From contig CAVPUA010000003.1 of assembly GCA_963708805.1 (NCBI GenBank), positions 1,426,001-1,490,000 of the forward strand: 64,000 nt of DNA, written 5' to 3'. The stretch comes from CAVPUA01 sp963708805. Lineage in GTDB: Bacteria; Actinomycetota; Actinomycetes; Mycobacteriales; Jatrophihabitantaceae. The translations under genes and the position numbers were made by a program. Within the stretch, counting starts at the first letter, position 1; each line of letters begins with the position of its first letter. The notes under the pieces are model-generated. The model made no database searches, was not told where the DNA came from, and worked only from the letters and a program-made list of their open reading frames with translations. Positions 52,587 through 63,023 of the stretch are shown here, one piece after another.

Positions 52587-53153
52587 GTGCAGCCCGCGCC
52601 TGCGGCCCAGTGGCCCTATCGGATCCGCCACCACTGGATCGTGCTGCTCAAACCACCGGGTAAGTGGGGTTGGCTCGGTCTGGCCGTGCTGGTCGTCATC
52701 GGCATCACCGGCCACTGGCTGGGGTGGATCCCGCTGATCCTGGTCCTCGGGGCAGTCGCCTTCTTCCGGACCCAGGAGTGGCGGGCCGAAGTCGTCGAAC
52801 TCGACCCGTTGACGATCCGGCACGCTCGCGGAGTCAAGGAGACCAGTGTCAGCCGGGCCTTGATGCGCATCGACCGCGTGTCAGGCGTCGTGCTGTCGCA
52901 GACCGTTCCCGGCAAGATCCTCGGCTACGGCTCGCTGCACCTCGAGGCACCCGGTAACCATCCCGGCTTCCGTGACATCGAGAAGATCCAGCAGCCGGAC
53001 GAGACGTTCCAGCTTCTCCAGTCGCTGATGTTTCGCACGTCGCGCGACACCGACCCGGACGACGTCGGCCCGGACGATCAGGCGACCGCGCCGCTTCCCG
53101 GTTTCTCGGCCGACGGTGACACCGGGCGGTTGCCCTCGAGCCGACGCGGCTAG
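52587..53153 (+). CDS. PH-domain membrane protein (bPH2 type)
   Basis: This is an intact 188-residue protein. Two membrane segments lie close together (WGWLGLAVLVVIGITGHWL; GWIPLILVLGAVAFF), then a bacterial pleckstrin-homology-like domain: EVVELDPLTIRHARGVKETS, RALMRIDRVSGVVLSQTV, then GYGSLHLEAPGNHPGFRDIE. The C-terminus (TDPDDVGPDDQATAPLPG) is acidic and probably disordered. Such proteins may recognise lipids or other proteins at the membrane; the role is unknown. Its TAG stop is also the beginning of the TAGCGT box before the PHP gene. Confidence 0.85.
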   Translation: MQPAPAAQWPYRIRHHWIVLLKPPGKWGWLGLAVLVVIGITGHWLGWIPLILVLGAVAFFRTQEWRAEVVELDPLTIRHARGVKETSVSRALMRIDRVSGVVLSQTVPGKILGYGSLHLEAPGNHPGFRDIEKIQQPDETFQLLQSLMFRTSRDTDPDDVGPDDQATAPLPGFSADGDTGRLPSSRRG

Positions 53154-53158
53154 CGTTC

Positions 53159-54038
53159 ATGTCGATGCGTATCGACCTGCACACTCACAGCACCGCTTCG
53201 GACGGCACCGACACGCCCGGCCGAGCTGATGGCAGTCGCCGCCGCCGCGGGGCTGGACGTCGTCGCCATCACCGATCACGACACGACGGCGGGCTGGATT
53301 CCGGCGATCGAGTGGCTGCCCTCGGGGCTGACCGTGATCCGCGGGGCCGAGTTCTCCTGCCGCTATCGACCCGCCGGAAGGTCGGCGGCATCGGGCTGCA
53401 CCTGCTGGGCTACCTGTTCGATCCGGACGCCGAGGCGCTGAAGGCCGAGCGGGCGCGGCTGCGCGAGAACCGGCGTGGCCGCGGGCAGGGCGATCGTCGA
53501 GAACCTGGTCGCCGACGGCGTCCCCATCACCTGGGAACGGGTTCAGGAGCTCGCCGGCGCGGGCGCGGTGGGTCGTCCGCACATCGGCCGCGCCTTGGTC
53601 GAGCAGGGCGTCGTTCCCGACGTCAATGCGGCTTTCGCCGATCTGCTGTCCTCCCGGTCGAAGTACTACGTCCCCAAGGCCGACTCGGACGTGTTCGACA
53701 TCATCTCGATGATCAACGCGGCCGGCGGGGTGTCGGTCTTCGCGCATCCGCTGGCCCGGCGGCGGGGTCCGGTGGTCGACGATGCCGTCATCGCCGAACT
53801 GCGCGCGGCCGGGCTCGACGGGATCGAGGTCGACCATCCCGACCACACGCCCGAAGACCGCGAGCATCTGCGCAAACTCGCCGCCGAGCTCGGTCTCGTT
53901 CCGACCGGCTCGTCGGACTACCACGGCACCAACAAGTCGACACCGATCGCGGCGTGCACGACCGAGCCGGCCGCCTACGAGGCGCTGGTCGGCGCCGCGA
54001 GCGCGCTTGGCCCGGTGGCGCGAACCGCGTCCGAGTGA
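53159..54038 (+). CDS. PHP-domain phosphoesterase (RNase AM/YciV-like), frameshifted
   Basis: The PHP metal-binding motifs are MRIDLHTHSTASDG (HxH), VVAITDHDTT, RGAEFSC, SVFAHPLARR and GSSDYHGTNK. Members of this group hydrolyse 3',5'-nucleoside bisphosphates or trim RNA 5' ends. ATG 53159 and ATG 53165 are both possible; the second gives the common MRIDLHTHS start. Frame changes lie near 53222, 53373 and 53480, all in the first third. TAGCGT (53151-53156) lies a few bases before the start. Confidence 0.9.
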
Positions 54039-54103
54039 CTCGTTCGACGCGTGGCTGGCGGAACGACCCGATTCCGTCGCCCGTTCCAGCTAGCGTGAAG
54101 GCC

Positions 54104-55424
54104 ATGACTCGAGCGTGCGGCTGCGTGGCGATCAGCGTGCTCGCCGTTCTGGTCGCGGCCGCGGGTCTGTCTGGGGATGACCCACGGCGTCGGCGGCGAC
54201 CGACTACGTGTCCGCCGCGGCATCCGCGCTGCAGACCGCAGTCGCTCTACGTCGGCGACTCGGCCGCGAAGCTCGACGCGTCGACCGTGCAGGGCGCCCT
54301 CAACTCCCAGCTCAAGATCGCGGTGCTGCCGGCCGGGCGCGGGCAACGCGACGACGCTGGCCAACGAGATCGGCTACGCGGCTCGATCCCAACGGCTCGA
54401 ACCGGGTCACGGTCGGCGTGGTGGTCGGGACGAACGTTCAGCGCGGGATCGTCGGCCTACTGCGCCGGCTGGGCGCCGCAACAGGCGGCCGCCGCGGTCG
54501 CCGACAACAAGACGCGCGCTGCAGGCCGGCGGCGACCACCCGGATCTGACCGCACTGATCCAGGACTTCGCCCGCAAGGTGCAGACCGGCCCGATCGCGG
54601 GAACATCCGCCTGCGGCACCGCGGCCGCAACGGAGCGGCTCCAAGTCGGGCGGCGGCACCAGCGGCACGACGGTCGCGATCATCGTCGGCATCCTGGCCG
54701 TGCTGGGCCTCGGCGGCGTGAGCGCGCTCGTCGTCGGTGGCCGGCGCAAGAAGCGCAAGCAACTCGCCGACGCCCGGACGAAGGTGCTCAACTACTACGA
54801 CCGGCTGGCCAACGAGGTCAACACGATCGACACCAAGGACTCGACCAAGGCCCGGCAGGCGATGGCCGACGCGTCCGAGCGTTTCACCGCCGCCGGTTCC
54901 CAGCTGGCCACCGCCGACTCGGTCGAGGACTACGCGCAGGCCCGTCGCACATCGCTCGAGGGGCTCTACGCCGCGCGCACCGGCCCGGACCGAGCTGGGC
55001 ATCGACCCCGGACCCGACCTGCCGCCGGTCGACGAACCCCGCGGTGATCAACTCACCGAGGCGCGCAGCGTCACCGTTCAGGGTCAGAGCTACCAGGGCT
55101 ACCCCGGGTACACGCCCGGGCGCGCCGTACTTCTTCGGTGGCGGCTACGGCGTGCCCGGTGGCTGGTACGCGACGCCGTTCTGGGAGACGTTGCTGCTCG
55201 GCAGCGTGCTGGGCGGCGGCTTCGGTTTCGGCGGGTTCGGCGGGCGGCGGCTACGACAACGGCTACAACGCCGGCTATCAAGCCGGCACTGACAACTCGG
55301 CGGCAACGGCAACTGGGGCGGCGGCGACTTCGGCGGCGGTGGCGGCTGGGGTGGCGGCGACTTCGGCGGTGGCGGCGGCGACTTCGGCGGCGGCGGCGGG
55401 GGAGACGGCGGCGGCAGTTGGTAG
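54104..55424 (+). CDS. TPM-domain secreted/membrane protein with Gly-rich end, frameshifted
   Basis: A signal peptide (CGCVAISVLAVLVAAAGLSG region) precedes a TPM (YgcG) phosphatase-type domain: LYVGDSAAKLDASTVQGALN, LKIAVLPAG, SNRVTVGVVVGTNV. A membrane segment follows (TTVAIIVGILAVLGLGGVSA), then a helical cytoplasmic region (RTKVLNYYDRLANEVNTIDT; RQAMADASERFTAAGSQLAT) and a Gly/Trp/Phe-rich tail with blocks such as GGGDFGGGGGWGGGDFGGGG. This is the classic YgcG layout. TAGCGT (54091-54096) lies seven bases before ATG 54104. Frame changes are dense: near 54180, 54340, 54390, 54455, 54520, 54625, 54990, 55120, 55245 and 55300. Confidence 0.82.
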
Positions 55425-55459
55425 CCGACGCCGGCGGCGCGCAGCTGAGCTTCGACGCG

Positions 55460-56276
55460 ATGCCCAAGCGGCTGTTCTCCTGCACGCCGTCGCGGCTGGC
55501 CGACTTCGACTGCCCGCGCCGCTACCGGATGACCTACCTCGACCGCCCCGCGCCGCGGTAAGGGCGCGCCGTGGGCCCACAACACCGTCGGCGCGGTCGC
55601 CCACCTGGCGCTGCATCGGTGGTGGCAACTGCCACGCTCGGCCCGTACGCCCGATCAGGGCGGCGCGCTCGTCGAACGCAACTGGCAGTCCGACGGCTTC
55701 CGCGACGACGACCAGGCCGCCACCTGGCGCGTCCGGGCGCGCGACTGGGTCCGTCGCTACCTCGAGGACGTCGACCCCGATGACGAGCCGCTGGGCGTCG
55801 AGCGGACCGTCGCGGTGACGACGACCGCGCTCGCGGTGAGCGGGCGCGTCGATCGGATCGACGACCGCGACGGCGCGCTGGTGATCGTCGACTACAAGAC
55901 CGGCCGGCGCACGCCGGACGCCACCGACGCCCGCGGCTCGCAGGCGCTCGCCCTGTACGCGGTGGCGGCCGCGCGCACCCTGCGCCGGCACTGCGTCCGG
56001 GTCGAGCTGCACCATCTGCCGACGGGCACCGTCGCCGCGCACGACCACACCGACGAGTCCCTTCGGCGCCATGTCGCGCGGGCCGAAGCCAGCGCCGAGG
56101 ACATCGTCGCCGCGACCGACACCCTGGCGTCGGGGGCGCACCCGGACGAGGTCTTCCCGCCCAAGCCGTCGCCGGCGTGCTCGTGGTGCGACTATCGCCG
56201 GCACTGCCCCGAAGGTCAGGCCGCCTCGCCCGATCGCCCATCGTGGGACGGTTTGGCCGAAGTCGCGGCGCACTAG
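55460..56276 (+). CDS. RecB-family PD-(D/E)XK nuclease with iron-sulfur site, frameshifted
   Basis: This is a single-strand-acting exonuclease fold related to the C-terminal domain of AddB and Cas4: LFSCTPSRLADFDCPRRYRM, then HNTVGAVAHLALHRWW, and the nuclease core SGRVDRIDD with ALVIVDYKTGRRTPD. One Cys in the N-terminal part and three at the end (CSWCDYRRHCPEG) match the four-Cys iron-sulfur cluster of this family. ATG 55460 is chosen because it begins MPKRLFSCTPSRLADF; the codons before it lack a good start. Frame changes lie near 55558 and 55640. It is tail to tail with the hydrolase gene, with the two stops overlapping. Confidence 0.88.
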
Positions 56277-57131
56277 CGCGTGGCGCGTGTCCAGAAGTCG
56301 ATCAAGGCCGCCGCGGTCGTCCGCGGGTTCTCGACCGCCGGTGAGTGGGCGGCGTCAGCGTATCTCGACTGCTCTCGCACGACAACCGGTCGGCCATCTC
56401 GGCGAGCAGCGCGGCCGCCCAGGCGTCGTCATTGGCCCCGTAGAGCACGAGGGTCGGCAGCCTGGCGATGGCGACCGCGAGCTCGTCGACCCGGTCGGGC
56501 TCGGCGCGCACCGCGTCGCCCATGCCCTGCAGCATGACGGGGTCGCTGGCCACGAAGCGGCGGCGCAGGAAGTCGGCCAGCGCGGGCGGGGGAGTGACGA
56601 AGCCGGGCCGCTGGGCCACGATCGCGCGGCTGGCCTCGAAGACGGCGTCCATCCCGCTCGAGGTCGAGCAGCGGTTCGAGCTGCTCGATCATCGTCCGCC
56701 GCTCACCCTGGATCGCGTCCGGTCCTGAGTCCATGAGAACCAGGGAGGCGTAGGGCGTGGAGTCGGCGATCACGGCCGCCCGAGCGACGAAGCCGCCGAA
56801 GGAATGGCCGAGCAGGTGGACCGGAGCGCCGAGCGAGCGCGCGGCGGCGGTGACCACGACCGGCAAGGACGTCGGGCGCGTAGTCGGCTCGTGTCGGCCA
56901 GACCGGGCGACTCGTACTGTCCGGGCAGGTCGATCGCGGTCACCCGGAAGCCCGGCGTCGGCGATCATGTGCAGGACGGGACCGAAGTCCTCCTTGCTGC
57001 CGGTGTAGCCGGGAACGAGCAGGACGGGTGGCGCGTCCTCGGGTCCGGCCTGCAAGGCGGCCAGCGGGTGACCGGCCGGCGTCGACGGTCGTCTGCCGGG
57101 CCGCGCCCACCGCCAGTTGCCCGACGGTCAC
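56273..57131 (-). CDS. alpha/beta hydrolase, frameshifted
   Basis: The pieces read in order are VTVGQLAVGAARQTTV, DAPPVLLVPGYTGSKEDFGP (oxyanion region), VHLLGHSFGGFVARAAVI (nucleophile elbow G-H-S-F-G), RLPTLVLYGANDDAWA (acid Asp) and AHSPAVENPRTTAAAL (catalytic His), ending LIDFWTRATR. The catalytic triad Ser-Asp-His is therefore complete. Substrate is unknown. GTG 57131 overlaps the stop of the PQQ-propeller gene. Frame changes lie near 57080, 56955, 56880, 56660 and 56375. Confidence 0.85.
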
Positions 57132-58449
57132 CGGTACACCGCCGTCGCGCCGCCGCCGGCCGAGCTGCGACCGATCAGGAAATCCGGACCCGACCGGAAA
57201 GACGACCGAGGCCGGCGGTATCGGCGTTGGTCGCGAACGTCGTCGTGATCGCGCCGGTGTCCTGGTCGAGCCGCACGACGGCGTCTTCGGTGGTGGCGTA
57301 CGAGGTCCGACCCGGCCAGCGTCGGCGGCCCGGCCAGCGTGGCCTTCCACTTGAGCCGTTGGTCGCCGCGTCGAACTCGTAGGCGTGGCCGTCGAGCCAG
57401 ATCAGCTCGATGCCGTTCGGCCGAGGTGACGACGGGCTTGGCTCCGGCGGCGTCGGGGTGCGAATCCAGCGGCAGCCGGGTGGACTCCGTGCCGTTCGCG
57501 CCGTAGATGATCAAGTCGCCGGTCGAGGGTTCGTAGGCCGAGATGACGACATCGGCCGAGACCGGGCACCACGTCGGCGGGCAGCTTGACCCGCCACAGC
57601 TGCAGCTTCGGGTTCGGGCTGTTGTTGACCTTGTCCTCGGCGTAGGCGTCGCGCAGCTGCAGGTAGTCGCCGTCCTGGCACTTCTGCGTGATCAGCACAC
57701 CGTTCGTGCCGAGCGCGGACTGGACGTCCGTGCAGCCGGCCGGGGCGTTGGTGTTCCAGCGGTCGATCGCCGAGGACGAGCCCGAAGGAACGATGGCGTG
57801 CACCTGGTTGGGCGACGTGAGCAGCAGCGTGTACTGCGAGATCGCCACGGCGGGAACCCCGTTGGTGATCTGGCTGTCGGAGTCGAGGGTGCGCGACCAC
57901 GAACGCTGGCCGGTGCTCGGTGTCGAAGGCGTCGATCTCGTCGCAGTTGCCCTCGCGGTTGAACAGCGCGATCGTCTGGCCCTGCGTCTCGGCCACCTCG
58001 CAGATCGGCATGTCGGTGCGGGTGTAGGTCCACGTCGCGGCCCCGGTGCGTGCGTTGCGGCCGGTCACGGTGTGGCCGGCGAAGGTGACGACCGTGCCGC
58101 TCCAGAACGGCTCGCCGAGCGCCAGTCGATCACCGTTGGACCACGCCAGCTGCTGAGTCGCTGACGGAGGCGCCGACGCGATGGACGGTGCGGGCGCAGT
58201 GGCCGAATGCAGGTGCGCGTGGGCGATCTCGCTGTGCGACATGACCACCGCAACCCACGACACGACCGCCGCGATGATCACGACGAGCACGCCGCGCGTA
58301 CCAGAGGCCCTGCTTGCGCATCCGCCTGGTGTAGGCGGCGAGCACCGGGTCGACGGGGGGCCGTCTCGAGCCGACGGTCGACGGACCACGGGCTCGGCCG
58401 CGGGAGACGCGGGCTCACCCGGCTGCTGGTCGACAGTCACCCGGCCCAT
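57128..58449 (-). CDS. PQQ-propeller-like membrane protein (Rv3212 type), frameshifted
   Basis: A Pro/Arg-rich cytoplasmic stretch and a membrane segment (GVLVVIIAAVVSWVAVVM) are followed by an extracytoplasmic region with WD/PQQ-like repeats: GRNARTGAATWTYTRTD, AISQYTLLLTSPNQVHAIVP, and QLWRVKLPADVVPG. Two Cys pairs are probable disulfides (MPICEV with NCDEI; GCTDVQ with KCQDGD). It probably folds as a beta-propeller; no enzymatic PQQ site is evident. The order with the DEAD helicase, ferritin-like and DUF3107 genes matches Rv3212-Rv3211-Rv3210c-Rv3208A. Frame changes lie near 58310, 57900, 57565, 57420 and 57310-57220. Confidence 0.78.
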
Positions 58450-58482
58450 CCTGCCGTAGTGGGAGCGGGCACCAGCTGAGAG

Positions 58483-60054
58483 TCAGTCCGCGGCGGGTGC
58501 GGAACCGGCGCCGCCCCGGCGCCGCCGGCGACGCGGGCGACTCGCCGGGCCGTCGCCGGGTGTCGAGACGCCGGTCGTGCCGTCGTCGACGGCGGCTCCA
58601 CTTCGCTGGGCGCCGCGGGTGCGGGTGCGGGTGCGGGGAGTGCGAGCGGTGCGCTCGGCGGCCGGCCGGGTGGTGCGCGCACGGGTGGGTGCCGCCTCGC
58701 GCGGCTTGCGTCCGCCGAGGTCTTCGAGCTCCTCGGCGTCCAGCCCGACGCGGGTGCGGTCGGCTCGCGGCAGCCGGGGTCCGGCGTCGCGCGGGATGTC
58801 GAGTTCGAGGTAGAGGTGCTCGGACGTCGAGTACGTCTCGGACGGCGCGTGGAAGGGCAGGCCGAGCGCGTCGCAGATGAGCTTCCACCGCGGCATGTCC
58901 TCCCAGTCGACCAGCGTGATGGCCGTGCCGGACGCGCCGGCGCGGGCGGTGCGGCCGATGCGGTGGACGTAGGTCATCTCGTCGTCGGGCGCCTGGTAGT
59001 TGACGACGTGGGTGATGCCCTCGACGTCCAGCCCGCGGGCGGCGACATCGGTGGCGACCAGGACGTCGACCTTGCCCGAGCGGAACGCGCGCAGCGCCTG
59101 CTCGCGCGCGCCCTGGCCGAGGTCACCGTGGACGGCGGCGACGGCGAAGCCGCGGTCGGTCAGGTCGTCGGCAACCTTGGCCGCCGACCGCTTCGTGCGG
59201 GTGAAGATCAACGTCAGGCCGCGGCCACGCGCCTGCAGCACCCGCGCGAGCAGTTCCGGCTTGTCCATCGAGTGGGCGCGGTAGGCGAACTGGTCGACGT
59301 GATCGGTGCTGGGCGTCTCGTTGCCCTGCTCGGCCCGGATCTGGATGGGCTGGTTGAGGAACTTGCGGGCCAGCGCGACGATCGGGCCGGGCATCGTGGC
59401 CGAGAAGAGCATCGTCTGGCGCTTCTCGGGCAGCGTCGCCATCAACTTCTCGATGTCGGGCAGGAAGCCGAGGTCGAGCATCTCGTCGGCCTCGTCGAGC
59501 ACCAGGATGCTGACGCCACCGAGCACGAGATGGCCCTGCTGGGCCAGGTCGAGCAGCCGTCCCGGCGTGCCGACGACGACGTCGACCCCGCGGCGCAGCG
59601 CCTCGACCTGAGGTTCGTACGCACGACCGCCGTAGATCGTCAGCACGCGCGCACCGAGCTTCTTGCCGGCGGCGGCGAGGTCGCCGGACACCTGGACGGC
59701 CAGCTCGCGGGTCGGCGCGATGACCAGCGCCTGCGGCGCGGCGGCCTGGCCCCGGCCGATCTCGATGCGGTTGAGCAGCGGGACGCCGAAACCGAGCGTC
59801 TTGCCGGTGCCGGTGCGCGCCTGGCCGATCAGGTCGCCGCCGGCCAGCGCGATCGGGAGGGTGAGTTCCTGGATGGCGAACGTACGGATGATGCCGACGT
59901 CGGCCAGCGACGCGATGATCTCGGGCCGGATCGCGAAATCGGAGAACGCGGGGCTCTCGGCCTTGACGGGGGCGCGAGCCTCGAGCGGCTCGGGTGTCAC
60001 ATCGGTGGCCGCCAATTCGGCGCCAGGGGTCGGGTCGGTGATTTGATCGGTCAA
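58483..60054 (-). CDS. DEAD-box RNA helicase (RhlE-like)
   Basis: This is an intact ATP-dependent RNA helicase. The Q motif is IRTFAIQELTLPIALAG, motif I ARTGTGKT, Ia APTRELAVQ, II VLDEADEMLD, III FSATM, IV LIFTRTKRSA, V ATDVAARGLDVEG and VI HRIGRTARAG. The C-terminal 100 residues are Arg, Thr and Pro rich and end RPRRRRRRGGAGSAPAAD, an RNA-binding tail. TTG 60054 behind GAGGA is taken as the start; the frame stays open to a TTG at 60120. It probably works in ribosome assembly or RNA turnover, with a cold-shock role in relatives. It is divergent from the ferritin-like gene, as Rv3211 is from Rv3210c. Confidence 0.93.
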   Translation of the reverse strand: MTDQITDPTPGAELAATDVTPEPLEARAPVKAESPAFSDFAIRPEIIASLADVGIIRTFAIQELTLPIALAGGDLIGQARTGTGKTLGFGVPLLNRIEIGRGQAAAPQALVIAPTRELAVQVSGDLAAAGKKLGARVLTIYGGRAYEPQVEALRRGVDVVVGTPGRLLDLAQQGHLVLGGVSILVLDEADEMLDLGFLPDIEKLMATLPEKRQTMLFSATMPGPIVALARKFLNQPIQIRAEQGNETPSTDHVDQFAYRAHSMDKPELLARVLQARGRGLTLIFTRTKRSAAKVADDLTDRGFAVAAVHGDLGQGAREQALRAFRSGKVDVLVATDVAARGLDVEGITHVVNYQAPDDEMTYVHRIGRTARAGASGTAITLVDWEDMPRWKLICDALGLPFHAPSETYSTSEHLYLELDIPRDAGPRLPRADRTRVGLDAEELEDLGGRKPREAAPTRARTTRPAAERTARTPRTRTRTRGAQRSGAAVDDGTTGVSTPGDGPASRPRRRRRRGGAGSAPAAD

Positions 60055-60210
60055 CTGCAGTCCTCGAGTCGTGCGCCGACCGACTCGGATATCGAGCTCA
60101 CAAGGAGCGATGTTGGACAACTACGGTCAACGCGGTATATGCGTGCGACCGAAGTGACGATTTCACGACGGTCCCCCCAATCTTAGCCGTTCGGATGGTC
60201 CTACCGGCGC

Positions 60211-60216
60211 TACCCT
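60211..60216 (+). promoter_or_regulatory. -10 box of ferritin-like gene
   Basis: TACCCT ends seven bases before GTG 60224; leaderless or nearly so. Confidence 0.45.
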
Positions 60217-60223
60217 GCTGAGC

Positions 60224-60926
60224 GTGTCCGCCGATGCACCCGCCGGGAGGTCCGCTCGGGACCCGATCGCGACCGATCCGGCCGCCCTCGTCGACCTGCT
60301 CGGGGCCCTGGCCTACGGCGAGCTCTCGGCCTTCGACCAACTCGCTCGTGACGCCCGGCTGGCTCCGACGCTGGCCGGGCGCGCGGCGCTGTCGGCGATG
60401 GCCAGCGTCGAGATGGGGCACTATCGCTCGCTGGCCGACCGGCTGGCCTCGCTGGATGCCGACGCCGAGTCGGCGATGGCGCCCTTCGTCGTCGCGCTGG
60501 ACCGCTTCCACGAGCGGACCGACGCCCTCGACCTGGCTCGAGGGGCTGGTCAAGGCCTACGTCGGGGACGGACTGGGGGCCGACTTCTATCGCGAGGTCG
60601 CGCAGTTCGTCGACCCGTCCACCCGCGAGCTGATCATCGAGGTGCTGTCGGACACCGGGTCGTCGGCGTTCGCGGTCCGCGAGGTGCGTAGCGGAATCGC
60701 GGCCAATCCGGCGCTGGCCGGCCGGCTCGCGCTGTGGGGGCGGCGCCTGGTCGGCGAGGCGATCAGCCAGACTCAGCACGTGCTCGCCGAGCGCGACGCC
60801 CTGATGATCTTGCTGGTCGAGGGCACCGGCGACCTGGCCGGCGTGACCGGCTTGATCAACCGGATCACCGGCAAGCACCAGCAGCGAATGGCCGAACTCG
60901 GGTCTGGACAGCTAGCTGGCCGATGA
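60224..60926 (+). CDS. ferritin-like fold protein (Rv3210c type), one frameshift
   Basis: After removing an extra G at 60530 this is a 233-residue all-helical protein: LLGALAYGELSAFDQLARDA, then MASVEMGHYRSLADRLA, TWLEGLVKAYVGDGLGADFY and ISQTQHVLAERDALMILLVE. Glu and His residues placed at E (GEL), E..H (EMGH) suggest the ferritin-like four-helix bundle related to tRNA-(ms[2]io[6]A)-hydroxylase, but the full set of iron ligands is not evident, so it may be a non-catalytic member. Function is unknown. The stop abuts a cluster of inverted repeats shared with the convergent DUF3107 gene. Confidence 0.82.
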
Positions 60927-61000
60927 GCCGGACGTCGACTGGCGCTCTGCCGGCTCGTTGGCGCCATCTTTCGCGCCAATCGGCTAGTAACGCGCCAGTC
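60925..61000. repeat. three overlapping inverted repeats, probable bidirectional terminator
   Basis: GAGCCGG (60925-60931) pairs with CCGGCTC (60950-60956); GACTGGCGC (60937-60945) with GCGCCAGTC (60992-61000); TTGGCGC (60958-60964) with GCGCCAA (60973-60979). All arms are perfect, and the set lies between two convergent genes. Confidence 0.65.
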
Positions 61001-61053
61001 AACGAACAGGGGCGGCCGGTCGGTGGCCTCAGGCGCGGGAACTCGGGGATTCG

Positions 61054-61281
61054 TCAGCCGGCGACGAAGCCGACGCGGCGCTCGGCGGCCTGGGCGATCT
61101 CGACGTAGGCGATCAGGTTCGCGTTCACGATCACCTTGCGGCCGCGCTCGTCGACGAGCGCGAGCGTGCCCTCGCCCTTCGCCAGCGCGGCGGTGACCAG
61201 CTCTTCGACCTCGGCCGGGGTCTGCGCGCTCTCGATGACGATTTCGCGCGGCGTGTGCAGCACGCCGATCTTGACCTCCAC
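61054..61281 (-). CDS. DUF3107 family protein (TB9.4/Rv3208A type)
   Basis: This is an intact 75-residue protein: MEVKIGVLHTPREIVIESAQ, TPAEVEELVTAALAKGEGTL, ERGRKVIVNANLIAYVEIAQ. The family is conserved in nearly all actinobacteria; the C-terminal GRKVIVP-type strand and YVEIG are its mark. A small ATP-binding role was once proposed (it is annotated as ATP-binding in some genomes), but this is not established. GTG 61281 is the start, with GGAGGAA-like purines before it on the coding strand. Confidence 0.92.
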   Translation of the reverse strand: MEVKIGVLHTPREIVIESAQTPAEVEELVTAALAKGEGTLALVDERGRKVIVNANLIAYVEIAQAAERRVGFVAG

Positions 61282-61405
61282 GAGGTTCCTCCAGTTTTTC
61301 CGTGTGCGGCTATCCAGTGATCTGTCGTGCTCGACCCTAATCCAGGGCCGTCGCCGACGCCGCCGCGGACGCTGCGCTCTGCGCGAACGCGACGTGGTCG
61401 GAGGT

Positions 61406-63022
61406 TCAGTCGCGGGGGACGACCAGGCCCAGCGCCTCGCGGTCGGCGGTGTCGGGCGTGACGCCCTCACTGCGCAGCAGGTACTTCTTGATCCGCTCGC
61501 TGGGCGTCTTGGGCAGCTCGGTCGACGAAGCGCACGTAGCGGGGCACCGCGAAGCGCGGGAGCACCTCGATGCAGTACTGCAGCAGGTCCTCGCCGCCGA
61601 CCTCGTGCCCGGGTCGGAGGACGACTGCGATCATCACCTCGTCCTCGGACAGCTCGGAGGCGACGGCGTAGGCGGCGCACTCGAGGACGTCGGGATGGTG
61701 CTGGACGGCCCGCTCGACCTCGAAGGAGGAGATGTTCTCGCCGCGGCGGCGGATCGAGTCCTTGATCCGGTCGGTGAACACCAGGTTGCCCTGGTCGGTG
61801 AACCGACCGCCGTCGCCGGTGTGGAACCACAGGTTGCGAAAGGCGTGCAGCGTCTCGTCCGGCATGCCCCAGTAGCCGCGGAACACGGCCTCGCGCTCGT
61901 TCGGCCGCACGCAGATCTCGCCCTCGACGCCGGGCGGCAGCGGCCGGTCGTGCTCGTCGTGGATCTCGATGCTCACCTGCGGACGCGGCGGGCCCATCGT
62001 GCCGCGCTCGGGGACCTCCGGCGTCAGGGCCGACGCCGGGCCGAGCTCGGTCGAGCCGTACGTCTCGACGAGGCGTGACGCCGAAGCGCCGCTCGAAGTC
62101 GGCGATGATCGCCGGGGGAGCGGCGGCGCCGAAGGCGATGCGCAGCTGGTGGTCGGCGTCGCCCGCTGCCGGCTCCTGGGCGTGCAGCAGATGGATGATC
62201 GCGCCCATGTAGCCGAAGAAGGTCGCGCCCTCGTCGCGGGCGATGTCCCAGAACCGGCTGCAGGCTGAACGTCTCGCGCAGGGCGACGCGGCCGCCGGCC
62301 CACAGCGACGACGAGATGACCGCCGAGCGGGCGGTGACGTGGAACAGCGGGAACATCGAGTAGCCGACGTCCCGCTCGGTCAGCTGCAGGATGTCGATCC
62401 ACGAGCGGACGTTCCACATCGCGCCCCGGTTGGACAGCATCGCGCCCTTGGACGGCCCGGTCGTGCCGGACGTGAACATGACATAGAGCAGGTCGGTCTC
62501 GTCGCGGTCGACGGGACCGGCCAGCGGATCATGGGCGCTGCAGCTCGGCGATCGGATGGGTGGCGACGCGCGCCGGCTCGGACGTCGCCGACGACGACCA
62601 CGTGGCGGAGCTGCGGGCAGATCCAGCTCGGTCAGCCGCGAGGACGAAGCGGCCGTCGATCACCATCACCGATCGCGCCCGAGGAGACCAGCACGTGCTG
62701 CAGCAGTTCACCCTTGAGCGCGGTGTTGACGGGCACGTCGATGGCGCCGGCCCACGCCGTGCCGAACCAGGCGGCGAGGTAGTCGTAGGTCGGGTCGAGC
62801 ATCGTGGCGACGCGGTCGCCCGGGCTGCACGCCGAGCGACTGCAGTCCGGCCGCGAACCGGCCGGCCAGGTCGGCGACGTCGGAGTAGGTCAGCGACCCC
62901 GCCGGGAGAGTTGAACGCGAGCTCGTCGCCGAATCGGTCGGCCTGGGTCGCGAGCATCCGCGAGAAGATCCACGGCCCGTCGTAGCGCGAGCGCTGGCCC
63001 GGTCGGTCTGCACCGCGCTCAT
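61406..63022 (-). CDS. acyl-CoA ligase, class I adenylate-forming (CaiC-like), frameshifted
   Basis: This ATP-dependent enzyme activates a carboxylic acid as acyl-AMP and transfers it to CoA. The phosphate loop is LYVMFTSGTTGPSKGAMLSN, the substrate/adenine motif ETYGSTELGPASALT, and the hinge and C-terminal motifs WFHTGDGGRFTDQGN, DRIKDSIRRRGENISSFEVE; the C-terminus has the catalytic Lys region ELPKTPSERIKKYLLR. The RRRGENISSFEVE form is typical of crotonobetaine/carnitine-CoA ligase-like members, but the true substrate is unknown. ATG 63022 is two bases after the stop of the next ligase gene, so both are in one operon. Frame changes lie near 62960-62900, 62830, 62690, 62620, 62530, 62260, 62080 and 61520. 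Confidence 0.88.
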
Positions 63023-63023
63023 C

